Positions 5,414 to 7,168 of a DNA stretch of 7,168 nucleotides are shown here, one piece after another. Within the stretch, counting starts at the first letter, position 1. The number at the start of each line of letters is the position of its first letter. The notes under the pieces are model-generated. The model was not told the origin of the DNA. It saw only the letters and a program-made list of their open reading frames with translations, and ran no database searches. Made by a program: the position numbers and the translations under genes. Source of the stretch: Actinomycetota bacterium (GTDB taxonomy: Bacteria > Actinomycetota > Humimicrobiia > Humimicrobiales > Humimicrobiaceae); assembly GCA_016783985.1 (NCBI GenBank), contig JADHVM010000047.1, positions 1 through 7,168 on the forward strand, given 5' to 3'.

Positions 5414-5542
5414 TCACTCTAGTTCTTTTAACTTACTATCGTAACCCACCTTATCTATTATAACCTGTCTTATAAATGCAGAGGTGCACAAGCCCAGTTT
5501 TTTAGCAGAAACATTATTCCTTTTTGCCCTGTTGAATTGATT
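5414..5542 (-). pseudogene. Ribbon-helix-helix-like protein C-terminal remnant
   Basis: A - strand frame ending at TGA (5414-5416) reads ...V-S-A-K-K-L-G-L-C-T-S-A-F-I-R-Q-V-I-I-D, then K-V-G-Y-D-S-K-L-K-E-L-E. The A-K-K-L-G-L-x-x-S-A-F-I-R-x-x-I pattern matches the second half (helix 1 end, turn, helix 2) of ribbon-helix-helix DNA-binding proteins of the CopG/MobC type. There is no ATG and the frame is closed upstream by TAA (5543-5545). Its 5' end runs into the last ten codons of the ABC-HEPN gene in another frame, so the N-terminal strand and start have been lost. It stops 33 bases before the DUF3800 ATG, the spacing expected of an upstream operon partner. It is probably a relic of a regulator or antitoxin replaced when the ATPase gene was inserted. 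A very short translated peptide cannot be ruled out. Confidence 0.45.
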
Positions 5543-6638
5543 TTAAAAAATCAATCATATCTTTAGTTGCTTCTCTAAGATCGGCATCAGTGTCGTTTCC
5601 GTGTGCAATATCATGTCTTAATCTAGTTACAAGCATTATATGGTTATTATTATCATCTCTACGGTTTTGTTCTTTTCCTTTTGCTTGGAAATAGGTATTA
5701 AACATATGATTATCAAAATATAAATAACTTTTCGAATCACAATCCGCTTCATGTTTTGAATGTTCATAAATTTCTAGAAAATATGCCTTACTTGGTATAT
5801 CAAAAATTAAATAATTTATTTCGGAATCTGATTTAAAAGGCAATTTACCATTTCCCATTTCCTCTATTGCCGTAGCGTCTTTTTTATCTGGATTACGATA
5901 TACCCTGTAAATTTTTTGTTTCTTTCCCAGTTCTATAAAATAAGGGTCGTGTGTCGTTATTAGTACTTTTGTTTTTTCTCTTTCAGAAAGTTTAAGCAAT
6001 GAGTCATACAATCCTTTTTTCCACTTTGGATGTAAATAAACCTCAGGTTCTTCAAAAATTATTAACACTTCTTCATCCTTCCCGATGTTTTCCTCTTGAT
6101 AATATCGTATAAGTGCAGCAACTATTAGTCTCTGTGTTCCCATTCCAATATTCTCAAAATCTACTTCGTCTACATCTGTTTCATATAGATCTTTTACAAA
6201 AGCTTTTATTATTTTAATAATGAGGTTTTCTTTAAACTCATCCTCTGCGATTTTTACATCAAACTTTTTCTTTTCTACACCAAAATCTTCTAGAATTTTA
6301 TTTACATTACTGACAAAGTTTTTTTTGTCTTCTGAGTTATTAAACTTATCTACTAATTCTTTTAATATATTTTTACTAAAAATGGGTTCAAGGATAGACC
6401 TTAGAAACTTAAAAAAATCAGTCGTTCCTGCTGAGCTTTTTGTTTCTTCATTTTGCGGTTGTATATGTTCAGCAGGAACAAAAATTTTCTTATAAGTTTT
6501 TAAATCCTCATGGTCTTTTATTGCTCTGATTAAATTGGTCTTACCACTATTATTCTCACCAGCCAAAATAGTATAATTACCTAACTCAAGGGATATCTCT
6601 TCACTAATGCTGCTATCTTTTTGTGGTTCTATTATCAT
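5514..6638 (-). CDS. ABC/OLD-like ATPase fused to a C-terminal HEPN-like domain
   Basis: This 374-residue protein has an ATPase of the RecF/OLD-like ABC class: Walker A G-E-N-N-S-G-K-T (27-34), a helical insertion (about 75-160), signature-like I-G-M-G-T-Q-R-L (164-171), Walker B V-L-I-I-F-E-E-P-E-V-Y-L-H-P (191-204), and H-loop T-T-H-D-P (228-232). Instead of the TOPRIM nuclease usual in OLD proteins, residues 273-374 are helical, starting with E-I-N-Y-L-I-F-D-I-P and ending with R-L-R-H-D-I-A-H-G-N (339-348). Arg341 and His346 make the R-x4-H of a HEPN RNase. This is the same logic as PrrC and RloC (ABC ATPase plus C-terminal HEPN anticodon nuclease), but in a much shorter protein without the zinc-hook coiled coil. 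A good Shine-Dalgarno AGGAG (6644-6648) sets the ATG. It is probably an abortive-infection sensor-effector, cytoplasmic. Loss of catalysis in the tail cannot be excluded. Confidence 0.75.
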   Translation of the reverse strand: MIIEPQKDSSISEEISLELGNYTILAGENNSGKTNLIRAIKDHEDLKTYKKIFVPAEHIQPQNEETKSSAGTTDFFKFLRSILEPIFSKNILKELVDKFNNSEDKKNFVSNVNKILEDFGVEKKKFDVKIAEDEFKENLIIKIIKAFVKDLYETDVDEVDFENIGMGTQRLIVAALIRYYQEENIGKDEEVLIIFEEPEVYLHPKWKKGLYDSLLKLSEREKTKVLITTHDPYFIELGKKQKIYRVYRNPDKKDATAIEEMGNGKLPFKSDSEINYLIFDIPSKAYFLEIYEHSKHEADCDSKSYLYFDNHMFNTYFQAKGKEQNRRDDNNNHIMLVTRLRHDIAHGNDTDADLREATKDMIDFLKSIQQGKKE

Positions 6639-6727
6639 AAATACTCCTATTCAATCAAATTTATAGTGTTAATTTTATATAAATTATTTTTTTATTTCCG
6701 ATTTAACGATTATCTCTTCTAGTTCTT

Positions 6728-7168
6728 TTAATTATACATTCTAATATATCTAGAAATGTGAAAAGCTGCCAGATGAATATCGCTTTCATCTATTGTTTTC
6801 GTTTCATTGCTAATAAAAGATGGCAACGCTTCCGGGTTTAATATCCATATTAGTTTTTTTAAATTTTCAGGCATTGGTTTGACAAACCAGCCCGGGAATA
6901 CAATAACAGGCATTACATGATAATTTTTTCCAGTACTTTCTTTCAATATTGATTTCAGCCATTTTGATTGGGATTCTGCCTGTACAATTATTTTATTGCC
7001 TAAATTTATATTACCGGCAATTATATTCCCATCTTTACAGATAATCTCACCTTTTGGAGGTTTACTGTATGTTTTTGTCTCAACAGTAAATATGCCATGG
7101 GGAGTAAGAATGACGTGATCTATATTAAAGTTTCCAGCTACTATATCATGAAATATAACAAAACCCTG
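6728..7168 (-). CDS. NERD-domain nuclease-like protein (partial, N-terminus beyond the window)
   Basis: The frame is open from the right edge for 146 codons to TAA (6728-6730). The visible start F-N-I-D-H-V-I-L-T-P-H-G-I-F-T-V-E-T-K (residues 14-32 of the visible part) is the core of the NERD (nuclease-related) domain. Asp17 and the E-x-K at 30-32 match the restriction-endonuclease-like catalytic positions. Further on, M-P-V-I-V-F-P-G-W-F-V (about 85-95) and the closing A-A-F-H-I-S-R-Y-I are also typical of stand-alone NERD proteins of about 200-250 residues. A TTG at 6944-6946 is not the start: the family homology continues upstream through it. NERD proteins are predicted DNA or RNA processing enzymes common in mobile and defence regions. 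The ABC-HEPN gene begins 89 bases downstream on the same strand, so the two may share a transcript, although the latter has its own good ribosome binding site. Confidence 0.8.
   Translation of the reverse strand, partial: QGFVIFHDIVAGNFNIDHVILTPHGIFTVETKTYSKPPKGEIICKDGNIIAGNINLGNKIIVQAESQSKWLKSILKESTGKNYHVMPVIVFPGWFVKPMPENLKKLIWILNPEALPSFISNETKTIDESDIHLAAFHISRYIRMYN

Noticed and set aside
6220..6495. 91-codon + strand open frame inside the ABC-HEPN gene
   Set aside because: It is antisense to a gene with intact ATPase motifs; its Ser/Phe-rich product is typical of the complement of Lys/Glu-rich coding sequence.
6728..6946. TTG at 6944-6946 as the start of a 72-residue gene
   Set aside because: The same frame continues to the window edge and encodes the NERD core, so the TTG is an internal Leu codon.

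Overview
The window looks like an AT-rich bacterial chromosome segment: a short core-gene block on the + strand (about 1-1642), then a non-coding border, then a defence-island-like block entirely on the - strand (about 2059-7168). The NADPH glutamate synthase-type small subunit, a DUF4349 lipoprotein and a YtxH-like protein, with strong Shine-Dalgarno sites and low GC, suit a clostridia-like or other low-GC anaerobic lineage (Atribacterota-like bacteria are an alternative). The sequence alone does not fix the taxon.

Region by region. Positions 3-239 hold the C-terminus of a GltA/GltD-type flavoprotein. Positions 469-1642 hold a two-gene unit, DUF4349 lipoprotein plus YtxH-like protein, separated by one base and ended by a perfect 23-bp hairpin (1675-1725). 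Positions 1643-2058 are non-coding. They contain that hairpin, a short stretch matching the conserved 3' tail of RNase P RNA without its body, a 12-bp direct repeat, and a probable terminator for the - strand genes. Positions 2059-2190 carry a broken C-terminal piece of a HicB-like antitoxin, pressed against the end of the next gene.

The - strand block, in transcription order from the right edge, is: a NERD nuclease (partial), an ABC/OLD-like ATPase with a HEPN-like C-terminal tail, a relic of a ribbon-helix-helix protein, a DUF3800 protein, an IS21-like insertion-sequence end, an AbiU2-like HEPN protein, and a Cdc48/FtsH-type AAA+ ATPase translationally coupled to it (ATGA overlap).

Two separate modules pair an ATPase with a predicted HEPN RNase: one as a fusion (ABC + HEPN), one as two coupled genes (HEPN + AAA+). 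Two further predicted nuclease families (NERD, DUF3800) lie beside them. This makes the region a good candidate anti-phage/abortive-infection island. The HEPN + AAA+ pair is the most likely undescribed system. Remnants of antitoxin-like or DNA-binding genes at the 3' ends of both ATPase genes, the IS end and the RNase P RNA tail show that the region was built by repeated insertion and decay. All functions are inferred from motifs read by eye; no database search was possible.
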